A stretch of 64,000 nucleotides of DNA from NCBI GenBank assembly GCA_900544235.1, contig UQUL01000002.1:1-64000 (forward strand), in the 5' to 3' direction. Source of the stretch: an uncultured Collinsella sp. (GTDB lineage Bacteria > Actinomycetota > Coriobacteriia > Coriobacteriales > Coriobacteriaceae). The notes beneath the pieces were generated by a model. It had not been told where the DNA came from, searched no databases, and saw only the letters and a list, made by a program, of their open reading frames with translations. Below, one piece after another: positions 1-8,742 of the stretch. The number at the start of each line of letters is the position of its first letter. Position 1 is the first letter of the stretch. A program made the position numbers and the translations under genes.

Positions 1-38
1 CACTCTTTCTTCTCGAACATCTTGTCAAAGAAGCCCAT
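1..38 (-). CDS. PTS IIA-like protein, N-terminal fragment
   Basis: Only the first 12 codons lie in the window (MGFFDKMFEKKE). They follow a good ribosome-binding site, GGGAGG, read on the minus strand at about 43-49. The start resembles that of the glucose-type PTS IIA gene at 8150 (MGLFDMFKKK), so a paralogous IIA-domain protein is the best guess. The gene runs off the left edge and its identity cannot be confirmed from 12 residues. Confidence 0.45.
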   Translation of the reverse strand, partial: MGFFDKMFEKKE

Positions 39-126
39 GGCTGCCTCCCATCAACTGGTAGCGTGTGTCACTTTTGATGATGGGGGAGTGCGCGATCCTT
101 CGCGATACCCAGACGGCTCAAGGAGT

Positions 127-260
127 CTCCACAACTGGGACACATGGCCCATTTTTTGACTAGTCGTTGGGGACGTTCTCAAACGACTAGTCGCGGGGGA
201 CACTCTTCGGCCACTCATTGGGGACGTACTTAAATGAGTGGTAGTTGGAGACACTCCTGG
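127..260. repeat. Tandem GGGGAC-loop hairpin repeats
   Basis: Two adjacent units of about 50 bp. The first hairpin, 158-192, has an 11-bp perfect stem (GACTAGTCGTT/AACGACTAGTC) and loop GGGGACGTTCTCA. The second, 211-241, has a 9-bp perfect stem (CCACTCATT/AATGAGTGG) and loop GGGGACGTACTTA. Each is followed by a related tail of the form GGnGACACTCnT(n)GGCC. The loop is conserved while the stem changes on both sides together. Similar hairpins occur at 6264 and 41179. Apart from this repeat I see nothing in 39-426, which otherwise holds the upstream region of the LuxR-type gene. Confidence 0.75.
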
Positions 261-426
261 CCGAGCTAGAGATCGCGCGTGTCCCTTCTGGTCCATGCGG
301 CTCAAAATCGCGGCGTGATGTGGACGGCTGGGGTCGAATTGGCAGCATTTCGAGCCTGGCTTCGATATTGAGACTGGTTCTTTATTAAAATAGATTTCCA
401 GACAATTGAGCGGCTGGGGGTTAACC

Positions 427-1971
427 ATGAGGGGCATGAGAGACACAACCGCATATTTGCGTCGGGGCATTCGGGAGATTATATGCCTGGCGCTGTTCTT
501 CTTCACGTTTTTGGCGTGCGAGTATCTTTTTGATGTGCGCATGGCCGAGTTCGTGTCTCCGGACGAGGTTGTTATTTATGAGAGCCTTGTCATCGGCGCG
601 AGCGTGATTGGCTTCTTTGTGCGTCCCATTCTGTACTATCGCCGTCCCCATGCTATCGACGCAACGAGTGACGTCACGGGCGTTTTGCTGGTGGCGGCAT
701 TGCTGCTGTTGATTATGGCGGTTCAGGTTGAGGTGGTAATTGCCGGCGGTTTGGTGGCGTGCTGCGCGCTGGGCTACTGCGGATCGACTGCTCATGCAAA
801 TTTTGCGAGGCGCTTTGCGCGAACGCCCTGCTTGGCGCGCGCCGCCGCACTTTCTTACGCCATGGGCGTTCTGGTGCAGGTTCTCAACCACATGGTGATG
901 CCTGTCGGCATTCCTCAGCAGGCTGTTCTGGTCGTCTGTGCGATCGCGCAGGTGGCGTTGCTCCACGGTGCCCGACGCGCCAAGCTGCGCGACGAGTCCA
1001 ATCCCAACTTTGAACCCAGTGCTGCCGGGCTTTCGGTAGATGCTCTGGAATATGGCGCCAAGTGGCATGACGATCCCGAGGCAAAGGCGGCATTCCGTCG
1101 CGCCGTAGTTCGCCTGACCGTGGCGACGGCGTATCTTTCCGGCGTATTCGCCGCTCTCAACGCGGGCTTCACGACCCTGCATGCTGTCGGAGCCGTCGAT
1201 TTGGGCGATTGGCCGCGCCTGCTGCTTGTCGTGAGCTCGTTGGTCGCTGGCGCACTATTTGACCTGCACGGCCGCTCGTATATGAATATCGGCATGACAT
1301 GTGCCGCCATACTGTCCACGCTTTCGTTCTTTGTGCTCATCGTCGATGGCAATGGCGGCAACGAGCTTGCTGCCACGATCATCTTTTATCTGGGCTCGGG
1401 CTTTTTCGTGGTGTTCTTTACCACAAAATATGCCGCCGTCTCGCTCTATGCGCGCTGGTCATATTTTTGGCCGTGCATGGGTCGCGTCGTCAACAACGTG
1501 TGCTCGATGTTCGTGACGGCGCCGGCAGTGGCGATTATCTCGAGTCAAAATGTGCTGGCTGCGGTCGGTGCGGCGCTCGTGATGTTTGTGGGCATTGCGA
1601 TTACGCTGCTGGGGCAGTTGGGGCAACGAGCCGATGATGTCGTGATGCAGGACGGCCTGCCGCTTGCCACCGACGATCTTGGTGCAGATCTTGCGTCTGC
1701 ATGCTCCGACCCCGAGCCCGTGGAGGCAGCGGAGCTCACGCCCGATGAGCGCCTCGATGCCTTCGTCGCCACCTTTGGGCTTACAGAGCGCGAGCGCGAT
1801 ATTCTTGAGGTCTTGGTCGTTTCGGACCAGAGCGTTCAGGACATCGCCACAACGCTCTTTCTTTCGCGCTCCACGCTCTATCGCCACATTTCCTCGATCA
1901 ACAAAAAGGCCGGTACCGCCTCGCGCGTGGCCCTCATCAACTTCTTCTGGTCCTGGACACCCAAGGACTAG
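427..1971 (+). CDS. LuxR-family regulator with membrane-spanning N-terminal domain
   Basis: About 514 residues. Residues 1-400 are a run of hydrophobic segments, about 10-12 TM helices with MFS-like spacing. The C-terminus, about 453-500, is a LuxR/GerE helix-turn-helix (ERERDILEVL, QDIATTLFLSRSTLYRH). This architecture is characteristic of Coriobacteriia, where many such orphan regulators occur; the sensed ligand is unknown. The ATG at 427 follows a GGCTGGGGG stretch and is preferred to a TTG at 406; ATG at 436 is also possible. It stands alone, with a repeat on each side, so its targets cannot be inferred from context. Confidence 0.85.
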   Translation: MRGMRDTTAYLRRGIREIICLALFFFTFLACEYLFDVRMAEFVSPDEVVIYESLVIGASVIGFFVRPILYYRRPHAIDATSDVTGVLLVAALLLLIMAVQVEVVIAGGLVACCALGYCGSTAHANFARRFARTPCLARAAALSYAMGVLVQVLNHMVMPVGIPQQAVLVVCAIAQVALLHGARRAKLRDESNPNFEPSAAGLSVDALEYGAKWHDDPEAKAAFRRAVVRLTVATAYLSGVFAALNAGFTTLHAVGAVDLGDWPRLLLVVSSLVAGALFDLHGRSYMNIGMTCAAILSTLSFFVLIVDGNGGNELAATIIFYLGSGFFVVFFTTKYAAVSLYARWSYFWPCMGRVVNNVCSMFVTAPAVAIISSQNVLAAVGAALVMFVGIAITLLGQLGQRADDVVMQDGLPLATDDLGADLASACSDPEPVEAAELTPDERLDAFVATFGLTERERDILEVLVVSDQSVQDIATTLFLSRSTLYRHISSINKKAGTASRVALINFFWSWTPKD

Positions 1972-1985
1972 CTAATCTCCCAATA

Positions 1986-2052
1986 AGTTGCGGTGGAATA
2001 GTCCCTAAATTAAAGTCACGGGGCTTTAAACAGGAACTATTTCACCGCAACT
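1986..2052. repeat. Palindromic repeat, AGTTGCGGTG family, copy 1
   Basis: Imperfect inverted repeat with 20-bp arms (1986-2005 and 2033-2052, two mismatches) and an inner TTAAAG/CTTTAA stem. The arm motif is AGTTGCGGTGRAATAG. Near-identical copies lie at 35655 and 42920, always just after a plus-strand stop codon. Here it separates the luxR-type gene from the convergent mgtA gene and may act as a bidirectional terminator. Confidence 0.8.
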
Positions 2053-2149
2053 GCTGGGGGGATAGACTGCGGCGGCAGAGGCAACGGCAGCGGCGTTGGC
2101 AGCTGTGGTAGTGGCAACGGCAGCTGGCAGGGTGTTTTCCGTCTACTTG

Positions 2150-4918
2150 CTACAGCAGCTCGCCGTGGCGGGCAATGTAGCGGCGCTTCGCCAGCTGGGT
2201 GAGCGCGATATAGGCGGTAACGATGCCAATGAGCAGCCCAAAAAAGCTCGTGGGCAGCGGCATGAGGCCGAGCGCATCGGCGATGGGGCTTGCCGGCAGC
2301 CAGGTGACGAGCGCCAGGCCCAGCACGGTAAGAACGCACAATGCGGGCGCGGCGTGGTCGCGCGGGCTCGGCAGATGCGGGGAGCGCAACATGTGGACCA
2401 CGAGTGTCTGCGACCACATGGACTCGACAAACCAGCCGCTCTGGAAGAGCGCAGCAAAGGTCGCCATACCCGTGACGTCGCCCGCGGCGGCAAGCTCGGA
2501 CCAGCTTGCGTCCACGGCGGCGGGGCACACGACAAAGAAGAGCGCGGCGAAGGTCACGATGTCAAACAGCGAGCTCACGGGGCCCAGCTCGAGCATAAAG
2601 CCCTTGATGGACGCGGCGTCCCAGGCACGCGGGCGGGCAGTCCAGGCGTCGTCGACGGTATCCCACGGCAGCGCGATGCACACGATCTCGTAGACCAGCG
2701 ACAGCAGCACCAGCTGCAGGGCGCTCATGGGCAAAAACGGCAAGAACAGGCTCGCGACGGTCACGGACAGCACATTGCCAAAGTTGGAGCTCACCGTGGT
2801 CTTGAGGTACTTGAGCAGGTTGCCGTAGGTGCGGCGGCCTTCGATGATGCCGCGCTCGAGCACGCCCAGGTCCTTCTGAAGCAAGATGATATCGGCGGAT
2901 TCCTTGGCAATGTCGACGGCCGAATCGACCGAGATGCCGCAATCGCTCGCACGCATGGCGGCGGCGTCGTTGATGCCGTCGCCCATAAAGCCCACGGTGT
3001 GGCCGAGCATCTCGCGCATGACACGTACCAGGCGCGCCTTCTGCAGCGGCGAGAGCTTGGCGAAGAGGTGGGTTTTCTCGGCGCGCTCGGCAAGTTCGGC
3101 GTCATCGAGCGCATCGATCTCGGAGCCGAGCAAGACGTTGCTCGCATCGATGCCGATCTGCGCGCAGACGGTGGCGGCGATGCGGTCGTTGTCGCCGGTC
3201 AGGACCTTGACCGCTACGCCCTTGGCCTCGAGGGTGGCGACGGCGCCCGCGGCACTCGCCTTGGGCGGATCGAGGAAAGCCAAAAAGCCCATCAGCACCA
3301 TGTCGCATTCGTCGGCAATGCCAAACTCGCCCACGCAGCGCGGATCGGTCTTCTGTGCCACGGCAATCACGCGCAGGCCCTCGGCGTTAAGATCGGCGAC
3401 CTGCTTGCGAATCTGGGCGAGCTTGTCTTCGGCGAGCGGCCGGGCGATGCCATCGACCTCGACAAAGGAGCAGATCTCGAGCATTTCCTCGGCAGCTCCC
3501 TTGGTAACCATCTGGGTTTTGCCTTGGGCGTCGGAGACAACTACGCTCAGGCGACGGCGCGAGAAATCGAAGGGAACCTCGTCGACCTTGGTGTAGCGGT
3601 CGCGCAGGCTCTGGCCCAGCATGGAATCGGGTGCGACGGTCGAGGGTGTCACATCGGCACGGTCGATTACGGCCAGGTCGATAAGATTTTTGAGGCCGGT
3701 CTGGAAGAAGCTGTTCAAAAACGCATGGCGCAGCACGCGCGCGTCCTCGTTGCCATCGGTGTTGAGGTAGCGCTCGAGCACGATGCGGTCTTCGGTGAGG
3801 GTGCCGGTCTTGTCGCAGCACAGGACGTCCATGGCGCCCAGGTTTTGAATCGCCGGCAGCTCCTTGACGATAACCTGGCGACGGGCGAGGTCCTTGGCGC
3901 CCTGCGACAGGCTTGTGGTCACGATGACGGGGAGCATCTGCGGCGTGATGCCCACGCCCACGCTCGTGGCGAACAGCAGCGCGTCGATGACGTTGCCCTT
4001 GGTGGCGGCGTTGATGGCAAAGACGGCCGGCGCCATAACGAGCATGAGGCGTACGAGCAACATGGAGACGCTCGAGACGCCGCGGTCAAACGCGCTCTTT
4101 TCGCCGCGCCCGTTGAGTATCTTGGCGATGCCGCCCAGGTAGGTGTCCGAGCCGGTGGCAACGACAAGCGCCATGGCGGTGCCGTTTTGCACGGAGGTGC
4201 CGGTAAAGACGATGTTCTTGCAGGCAGAGAGTGGCAGCGCGGAGCCGTCGGCGCCCTCGACGACGGTGACGGCAGCGGTCTTCTCGACTGCCTCGCTCTC
4301 GCCGGTGAGTGCGGACTCGATGACAAACAGGTCGCGCGCGGTGATGACGCGGGCATCTGCTGGCACCATATCGCCGGCAGAGAGGCGGATCACATCGCCG
4401 GGGACGAGCTCGTCGAAGAGGATCTCGATGCGCTCGTCGTCGCGCAGGGCGGTGCAAGTGTTGGAGACCAGGTCCTTGAGGGCCTCTGCCGCATTGCCGC
4501 TGCGGGCTTCCTGGATAAACTTCATGCCGCCCGATACCAGCAGCATGATGCTGATGACGATGACCGTGGAGGGATCGCGCTGCGGCTCGGGCACGGCGAG
4601 CACGTCGATGTAGAGTGAGACCAGCGCGAGCGCGGCGAGGATGCCGGCGAAGGGATCGATGAACGCGTCGGCGATGCGGCGGGCGAGCGTCTTGGTCGGC
4701 GCTTCGATGGTGTTGGGGCCGGCGGCATCCAGGCGCTCGGTTGCCTGCTCGGCGGTGAGGCCGTTTGCCGTGGCGTCAAGCAGTACGAGAGCGTCCTCGG
4801 CGCTATGGGTGGCGGCGAATATGGTGTTCTTGGACAGGCCGGTGCGAGCGGCAGGGCGCGCCGTGCGGCGGCGCTTGGAGATGGCTTCGAGAACCGTGGC
4901 GGTTTTGAGCATCAGCAT
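2150..4918 (-). CDS. mgtA: Magnesium-importing P-type ATPase (MgtA/MgtB type)
   Basis: 922 residues, the usual size for P3B-type Mg2+-transporting ATPases, which couple ATP hydrolysis to Mg2+ uptake across the cytoplasmic membrane. Visible are the phosphorylation motif DKTGTLT at about residue 368, the TGDN motif, the hinge motif GDGINDAAAMRASD and about ten TM segments, including a C-terminal cation ATPase region. The start ATG at 4918 sits 5-6 bases after AAGGAGGA on the minus strand; an in-frame ATG at 4969 lacks a site. The gene is monocistronic. I saw no clear Mg2+-sensing leader in the upstream 430 bp. Confidence 0.92.
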   Translation of the reverse strand: MLMLKTATVLEAISKRRRTARPAARTGLSKNTIFAATHSAEDALVLLDATANGLTAEQATERLDAAGPNTIEAPTKTLARRIADAFIDPFAGILAALALVSLYIDVLAVPEPQRDPSTVIVISIMLLVSGGMKFIQEARSGNAAEALKDLVSNTCTALRDDERIEILFDELVPGDVIRLSAGDMVPADARVITARDLFVIESALTGESEAVEKTAAVTVVEGADGSALPLSACKNIVFTGTSVQNGTAMALVVATGSDTYLGGIAKILNGRGEKSAFDRGVSSVSMLLVRLMLVMAPAVFAINAATKGNVIDALLFATSVGVGITPQMLPVIVTTSLSQGAKDLARRQVIVKELPAIQNLGAMDVLCCDKTGTLTEDRIVLERYLNTDGNEDARVLRHAFLNSFFQTGLKNLIDLAVIDRADVTPSTVAPDSMLGQSLRDRYTKVDEVPFDFSRRRLSVVVSDAQGKTQMVTKGAAEEMLEICSFVEVDGIARPLAEDKLAQIRKQVADLNAEGLRVIAVAQKTDPRCVGEFGIADECDMVLMGFLAFLDPPKASAAGAVATLEAKGVAVKVLTGDNDRIAATVCAQIGIDASNVLLGSEIDALDDAELAERAEKTHLFAKLSPLQKARLVRVMREMLGHTVGFMGDGINDAAAMRASDCGISVDSAVDIAKESADIILLQKDLGVLERGIIEGRRTYGNLLKYLKTTVSSNFGNVLSVTVASLFLPFLPMSALQLVLLSLVYEIVCIALPWDTVDDAWTARPRAWDAASIKGFMLELGPVSSLFDIVTFAALFFVVCPAAVDASWSELAAAGDVTGMATFAALFQSGWFVESMWSQTLVVHMLRSPHLPSPRDHAAPALCVLTVLGLALVTWLPASPIADALGLMPLPTSFFGLLIGIVTAYIALTQLAKRRYIARHGELL

Positions 4919-5006
4919 AGGGTCCTCCTTGTTGAAGGGAGTTAGCGTACGTGTCGTATTGAGTTGCAAAAAACCTAGATGTCGCTCACGTCAAGCTCAC
5001 GAACCA

Positions 5007-5033
5007 CCACAAAGGGGACAGGCACCTTTGTGG
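5007..5033. repeat. Hairpin with GGGACAGG loop
   Basis: Perfect 9-bp stem CCACAAAGG/CCTTTGTGG around GGACAGGCA. It belongs to the same conserved-loop, variable-stem class as the hairpins at 7850 and 42884. It lies in the 4919-5357 intergenic region between the divergent mgtA and pyrE genes, where I see no gene. Confidence 0.65.
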
Positions 5034-5166
5034 GGGGGTTGACGATCTGCCGGTGGCGTTTATGCGTGTGCGGAGTCCTCGCGGCGTGCCGAGGGCGACA
5101 TGCAGGTTTTTCGACTAGGACTGCCTTCCATGGCACACCTCCTAAAGGCCGAGCGCGGCGCGCTTT

Positions 5167-5231
5167 GGGTATCTCGTACCCCTTTTTAATCCGCCCGTAT
5201 TCTTGATGAGGGGGTTTGACATGTCAACCCC
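5167..5231 (+). promoter_or_regulatory. Candidate pyrE leader elements
   Basis: A small GGGTA-TCTCG-TACCC hairpin followed by CCTTTTT (about 5167-5188) looks like a weak terminator or attenuator. A near-palindrome built on TTGACATGTCAA flanked by GGGG and CCCC lies at 5211-5231. Both are about 130-190 bases before pyrE and could regulate it. No function is proven by sequence alone. Confidence 0.35.
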
Positions 5232-5357
5232 ATTGTTCGGAAAACCATTCCCTCTGACAAAGCCTTTACAGAATGCCGTGGCCCCAAAGCGCGCCCGCAT
5301 CGACGCTTCGCCTGCGCTAAACTGGAAGGCACGTACGCGATTACGAGAGGAGCCCGC

Positions 5358-6038
5358 ATGGAGGCTTACAAGCAAGAGTTCATCAAGTTTATGGTTGAGT
5401 CCGACGTCCTTAAGTTCGGCAGCTTTACGCTCAAGAGCGGCCGTCAGTCTCCGTTCTTTATGAACGCCGGCGCTTACGTGACGGGCTATCAGCTCAAGAA
5501 GCTGGGCGAGTATTACGCCCAGGCCATCCACGATAACTTTGGCGACGACTTTGATGTGCTGTTTGGACCGGCCTACAAGGGTATTCCGCTGGCCGTCGTG
5601 ACCGCAATTGCCTACCACGAGCTGTACGGCAAGGAGGTCAAGTACTGCTGCGACCGCAAGGAGGCCAAGGACCACGGTGCCGATAAGGGCAACCTGCTGG
5701 GTTATGAGCCCAAGGACGGCGACCGTGTGGTCATGGTCGAGGACGTTACCACCAGCGGCAAGTCCATCGACGAGACCTATCCCAAGGTCAAGGCTGCTGC
5801 CGATGTCGAGATCAAGGGCCTGATCGTGTCCCTCAACCGCATGGAGGTCGGCAAGGGCGGTGTGACCACCGCGCAGAAGGAGATCGAGGCCAAGTACGGT
5901 TTCCCCGTCGCGAGCATCGTCTCCATGGCTGAGGTCGTCGAGACCCTCTACAACCACGAGATCGACGGCAAGGTTGTCATCGACGACGAGCTCAAGACCG
6001 CCATCGACGCCTACTACGAGCAGTACGGAGTCAAGTAG
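5358..6038 (+). CDS. pyrE: Orotate phosphoribosyltransferase
   Basis: 226 residues. It joins orotate to PRPP to give OMP, the fifth step of de novo pyrimidine synthesis. The PRPP-binding loop VVMVEDVTTSGKS is at about 124-136, and the N-terminal GSFTLKSGRQSPFF and GPAYKGIPLA motifs are typical of the longer OPRTase type. The ATG follows GAGAGGAG with good spacing. It stands alone here, not in a pyr operon. The TAG stop directly abuts a dispersed repeat whose hairpin probably ends transcription. Confidence 0.95.
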   Translation: MEAYKQEFIKFMVESDVLKFGSFTLKSGRQSPFFMNAGAYVTGYQLKKLGEYYAQAIHDNFGDDFDVLFGPAYKGIPLAVVTAIAYHELYGKEVKYCCDRKEAKDHGADKGNLLGYEPKDGDRVVMVEDVTTSGKSIDETYPKVKAAADVEIKGLIVSLNRMEVGKGGVTTAQKEIEAKYGFPVASIVSMAEVVETLYNHEIDGKVVIDDELKTAIDAYYEQYGVK

Positions 6039-6292
6039 GTTCCGCCGTTCTGCCGAACGGCGGACCGGTCGACGCTGTGCGGGCCGCATTTGGACAATCT
6101 GACGTTCAACTTCAAGGGCGCGACCAGAAGGTCAGCGCCCTTTCGTTTCACGTCACCTTGTCTCAAATGCGACCCGCTCGCTGTCCGTTCTCTACCTGCG
6201 GCGTCGTCTTGCTCCGAATGCGGCTCGCTCGCTGTCGTTGCCGAAACATCGGCGTTGCCGGACTAGTCATTGGGGACGTTCATAAATGACTA
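6038..6292. repeat. Composite repeat element A (three hairpins)
   Basis: Begins at the pyrE stop codon with hairpin CCGCCGTTC-TGCC-GAACGGCGG (6042-6063) and CCGGTCGACGCTGTGCG. It continues with a long interrupted hairpin (about 6086-6171) whose tip is GACC-AGAA-GGTC, then CGCTCGCTGTCCGTTCTC, and ends with a GGGGACGTTC-loop hairpin (6264-6292, stem TAGTCATT/AATGACTA). The same order of parts recurs after hspR at 40981-41207. It may be a non-autonomous mobile or REP-like element, or a terminator module. Confidence 0.7.
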
Positions 6293-6301
6293 CTCAGGAA
6301 T

Positions 6302-6365
6302 GAGCGTGGATAATCTCCCGTTTTTGGCCTGTGTGCAGGCTCAAAGTGGGAGATTATCCACGCTC
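6302..6365. repeat. GGATAATCTCCC palindrome, copy 1 (downstream of fic)
   Basis: Perfect 18-bp inverted arms (6302-6319 and 6348-6365; core GAGCGTGGATAATCTCCC) with an inner GCCTG/CAGGC stem. A second copy lies upstream of the fic gene at 7741-7810. It may also terminate fic transcription on the minus strand. Confidence 0.85.
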
Positions 6366-6391
6366 GCTTTAATTTGCCTGGGTTGCGATGC

Positions 6392-7564
6392 CTATCTAAT
6401 CGGCTCGGCGTCTTCCCTGAGAATCGAAAGATACTCTTCATACCCGTACTGCCGGTATCTCTGTCTTGACTCGTCGAGCGGACGGAGGATACCCAATTCT
6501 TCAAATGATTTGACGAGCGCGCTCGCGGTACTCCTGCCGATATCGAGTTGGGCAGCGATGAATGCGGTGTCGACGATGGGGTGCTCTTCAAGAATGCCCA
6601 ACAGCCTTTGCCCGTTTGCAGCAGTCCTTCCGAGATTTTCGGTAATGGTTGCTGTGGAACGGTTATGGAGGTCAACAAGGTTTTTTAAAGACCCTACCGA
6701 GTCCTTCGCACTTTCGAGAAGACTGTTGCAGAAAAACTCTATCCATTCCTCGTAAGTGCCTCTCTCCCTTACGGATGTGAGTTGCCGGTAGTACTCGCTT
6801 CGATTTTTCTTGAACTGGAACGATGGATAGAACAAGCAAGAATGAAGAACGCCATCATTGATGAGCATAAGTGTAATGAGAAGCCTGCCCAGGCGACCGT
6901 TTCCGTCTAGGAATGGATGGGCAGTTTCAAATTGGTAATGGACGAGCGCCGCCCGCACAATCGGATCCATTTCGACTTGAGGCTCATTGATAAAGCGTTC
7001 GAGGTCCTGGAGCGTGTTACTCAAATCTTCAATGTTTGGAGGGACAAACGATGCGGTTGCAATGGTGCAGCCTGAGGGGCCAATCCAGTTTTGTGAGGAG
7101 CGCAGCTCGCCTGGATTCTTCTCCGTTCCGCGCACTCCGTCCAGCAGGACCGCATGAACTTGCCTAAGAAGTCTCGTGCACAAGGGCATCTTTTTGAGCA
7201 GTTCTACGCCGCGGTCGACAGCACGGACGTAATTCACGACGTCTGCGACATCTTTATGATGGAGTTGTGTTTGCGATGGACTAAGTAGGTCGTCAAACGT
7301 GCACTGGGTTCCCTCAATTTGCGAAGAAAGGAGTGCTTCTTTGCGCACGTACATTGTCAGATACATATCGGCGTTGGGAACAAAGTAGAGCATGCCTTCA
7401 AGCTCTCCAAGCTTTCGTGAGCATGCGGAAAGCGTGCGATAGGTTTCCTCGGTGAGGTTTAGCTGCCTCAATGATTGCAAGGGCGTTGGAAAAAACGAAT
7501 AGTAAGCCAATTTCCCCGATAGATTATTGCGGAGCGTTCCCTGGCCGTTCTCCTCGATTTGCAT
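6392..7564 (-). CDS. Fic family protein with C-terminal winged helix
   Basis: 390 residues. The Fic core motif HPFLDGNGRLGR is complete at 216-227, so AMP transfer (or transfer of another nucleotide) to a target hydroxyl is expected. An N-terminal motif SSQIEG at 80-85 matches the inhibitory helix ([S/T]xxxE[G/N]) of self-inhibited class II Fic proteins. The C-terminus, about 320-380, looks like a winged helix (IAAQLDIGRSTASALVKSFEELGI), typical of Fic proteins that also bind DNA. The start at 7564 follows GGAGGG; an in-frame ATG at 7576 would place that site inside the gene. Nested palindromes upstream suggest autoregulation. Target protein unknown. Confidence 0.88.
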   Translation of the reverse strand: MQIEENGQGTLRNNLSGKLAYYSFFPTPLQSLRQLNLTEETYRTLSACSRKLGELEGMLYFVPNADMYLTMYVRKEALLSSQIEGTQCTFDDLLSPSQTQLHHKDVADVVNYVRAVDRGVELLKKMPLCTRLLRQVHAVLLDGVRGTEKNPGELRSSQNWIGPSGCTIATASFVPPNIEDLSNTLQDLERFINEPQVEMDPIVRAALVHYQFETAHPFLDGNGRLGRLLITLMLINDGVLHSCLFYPSFQFKKNRSEYYRQLTSVRERGTYEEWIEFFCNSLLESAKDSVGSLKNLVDLHNRSTATITENLGRTAANGQRLLGILEEHPIVDTAFIAAQLDIGRSTASALVKSFEELGILRPLDESRQRYRQYGYEEYLSILREDAEPIR

Positions 7565-7590
7565 CGCGCCCTCCATATCTTTAGTGCCGG

Positions 7591-7693
7591 AAACTCGTTA
7601 TTAGGCCAATCATATCAATTCTAATAACGAGTTTAAGGATTAAATAGTTATTAGAATTGATGTAAACAATCTAATGATGAGAAGTCGTTATTA
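7591..7693. promoter_or_regulatory. Nested operator-like palindromes upstream of fic
   Basis: Two overlapping perfect inverted repeats. AAACTCGTTATTA (7591-7603) pairs with TAATAACGAGTTT (7622-7634). ATCAATTCTAATAAC (7614-7628) pairs with GTTATTAGAATTGAT (7647-7661). A further CGTTATTA lies at 7686-7693. The shared half-site GTTATTA occurs four times within about 100 bp, starting 27 bp before the fic start. This is likely a cooperative operator, plausibly bound by the Fic protein's own winged helix. Confidence 0.7.
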
Positions 7694-7740
7694 CTTGACC
7701 ATGGAGCTCGGCTTGGTACAGGGGGGGGGTCATCCAAAAT

Positions 7741-7810
7741 GAACGTGGATAATCTCCCGTTTTTGGCTCGGTGACGGCCTCAAAGTCAAAGTGGGAGATT
7801 ATCCACGCTC
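7741..7810. repeat. GGATAATCTCCC palindrome, copy 2 (upstream of fic)
   Basis: 18-bp arms (7741-7758 and 7793-7810) with one mismatch, in the same orientation as the copy at 6302-6365. The two copies bracket the fic gene and its operator. A small hairpin CCAAAA-(AGGGACGGGTTTA)-TTTTGG follows at 7850-7874. I see no gene in the rest of 7694-8149. Confidence 0.8.
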
Positions 7811-8073
7811 GTTAGTTAAGCGTCCGAAAATCCACACTCGCCAAACCTACCAAAAAGGGACGGGTTTATTTTGGCACGTTTCGGTAGGTATCAGGAGGTG
7901 CCAGGAGCGGGGTGGCGGCGGGGTGCCGCTGCGAAAAGAAGTATCGGGTTTGGCGTGCCCGCTTCTGCCCGTCCCGCGCGTGGGCGATACTCGGCTTATC
8001 GAACCGCGATGCAAAGGAGATGCTCATCCCACGAGCACTACCGGGAAGGGCTTGCGATTCGAGTCCCCACCTT

Positions 8074-8102
8074 AGCATTTGAACCATTTGGCACTATAAT
8101 TA
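8074..8102 (+). promoter_or_regulatory. Likely promoter of the PTS IIA gene
   Basis: A consensus -10 TATAAT lies about 55 bases before the start codon (within TGGCACTATAATTACC), with a weak -35 TTAGCA 17 bases upstream. It is the only good match in this intergenic region. Confidence 0.45.
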
Positions 8103-8149
8103 CCGTAGGCATGCGCACAACGTTGCGCTTAATCAAGAGGAGAAAACGT

Positions 8150-8686
8150 ATGGGTCTGTTTGATATGTTCAAGAAGAAGGCTGAGCCCGCGGCTGCCGCT
8201 GCTCCGGCCTCCATCTCTGCTTCTGCCGGCGCCGACGTGCTGTGCTCGCCCGTCAAGGGCAAGGTCATCAAGATGGCCGACGTGCCCGATCCCGTCTTTG
8301 GTGGCGAGGTTCTGGGCAAGGGCTGTGCCGTGTGGCCCGAGGACGATCTGGTCTACGCTCCCTGCGACGGTAAGGTGACCGTCACCATGGGTCACGCCGT
8401 GGGCCTGCAGTCCGATAGCGGCATCGAGGTTCTGGTGCACGTTGGCGTCGATACCGTCAACATGAACGGCGATGGCTTCGAGGGCTTCGTCAAGGCCGAC
8501 GACGTTGTGAAGGCTGGCCAGCCCATACTCAAGATCGACCGCGCCAAGATCGCCGCTGCCGGTTACAAGGACTGCGTCGTCGTGGCCGTGTCCAACACCG
8601 CCGAGTTTGCCGATGTCGAGCTCACCGTTGAGGCAGAGTCCGCCGTCGCCGCCGGTGACGCCATCGTCAAGGTCGTCCGCAAGTAA
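8150..8686 (+). CDS. crr: Glucose-type PTS EIIA protein
   Basis: 178 residues, single-domain EIIA-Glc fold (PTS_EIIA_1). It accepts phosphate from HPr on His97 (in VLVHVGVDTVNMNG) and passes it to a sugar-specific EIIB; His82 (TMGHAVG) is the second active-site histidine. The Ala-rich stretch at 11-30 is a linker, as in IIA domains cut from IICBA proteins. ATG 8150 follows AGAGGAG. No PTS IIB or IIC gene is adjacent, so it probably serves permeases elsewhere or regulates in trans. The fragment at 1-38 may be a paralogue. Confidence 0.88.
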   Translation: MGLFDMFKKKAEPAAAAAPASISASAGADVLCSPVKGKVIKMADVPDPVFGGEVLGKGCAVWPEDDLVYAPCDGKVTVTMGHAVGLQSDSGIEVLVHVGVDTVNMNGDGFEGFVKADDVVKAGQPILKIDRAKIAAAGYKDCVVVAVSNTAEFADVELTVEAESAVAAGDAIVKVVRK

Positions 8687-8712
8687 ACTGCGGCATCCAA
8701 AGGCTGTGCGAG

Positions 8713-8742
8713 GGTGGTCGGGTTTTCCGGCCACCTTTTTTA
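8713..8742 (+). terminator. Rho-independent terminator after the PTS IIA gene
   Basis: Stem GGTGGTCGG/CCGGCCACC followed by six T. A second weaker candidate is CCTCGAT...ATCGAGG followed by TTTTTT, spanning about 8829-8881. The remaining bases to 8998 show no gene. Confidence 0.8.

Noticed and set aside
2096..4618. Long open frame of 840 codons antisense to mgtA
   Set aside because: It is a shadow of GC-rich codon use on the other strand; its translation is low-complexity, without domains, and lacks a ribosome site. The same applies to long antisense frames over hypE/hypD, nadB/nadC, the activase (46004-48583) and clpC.
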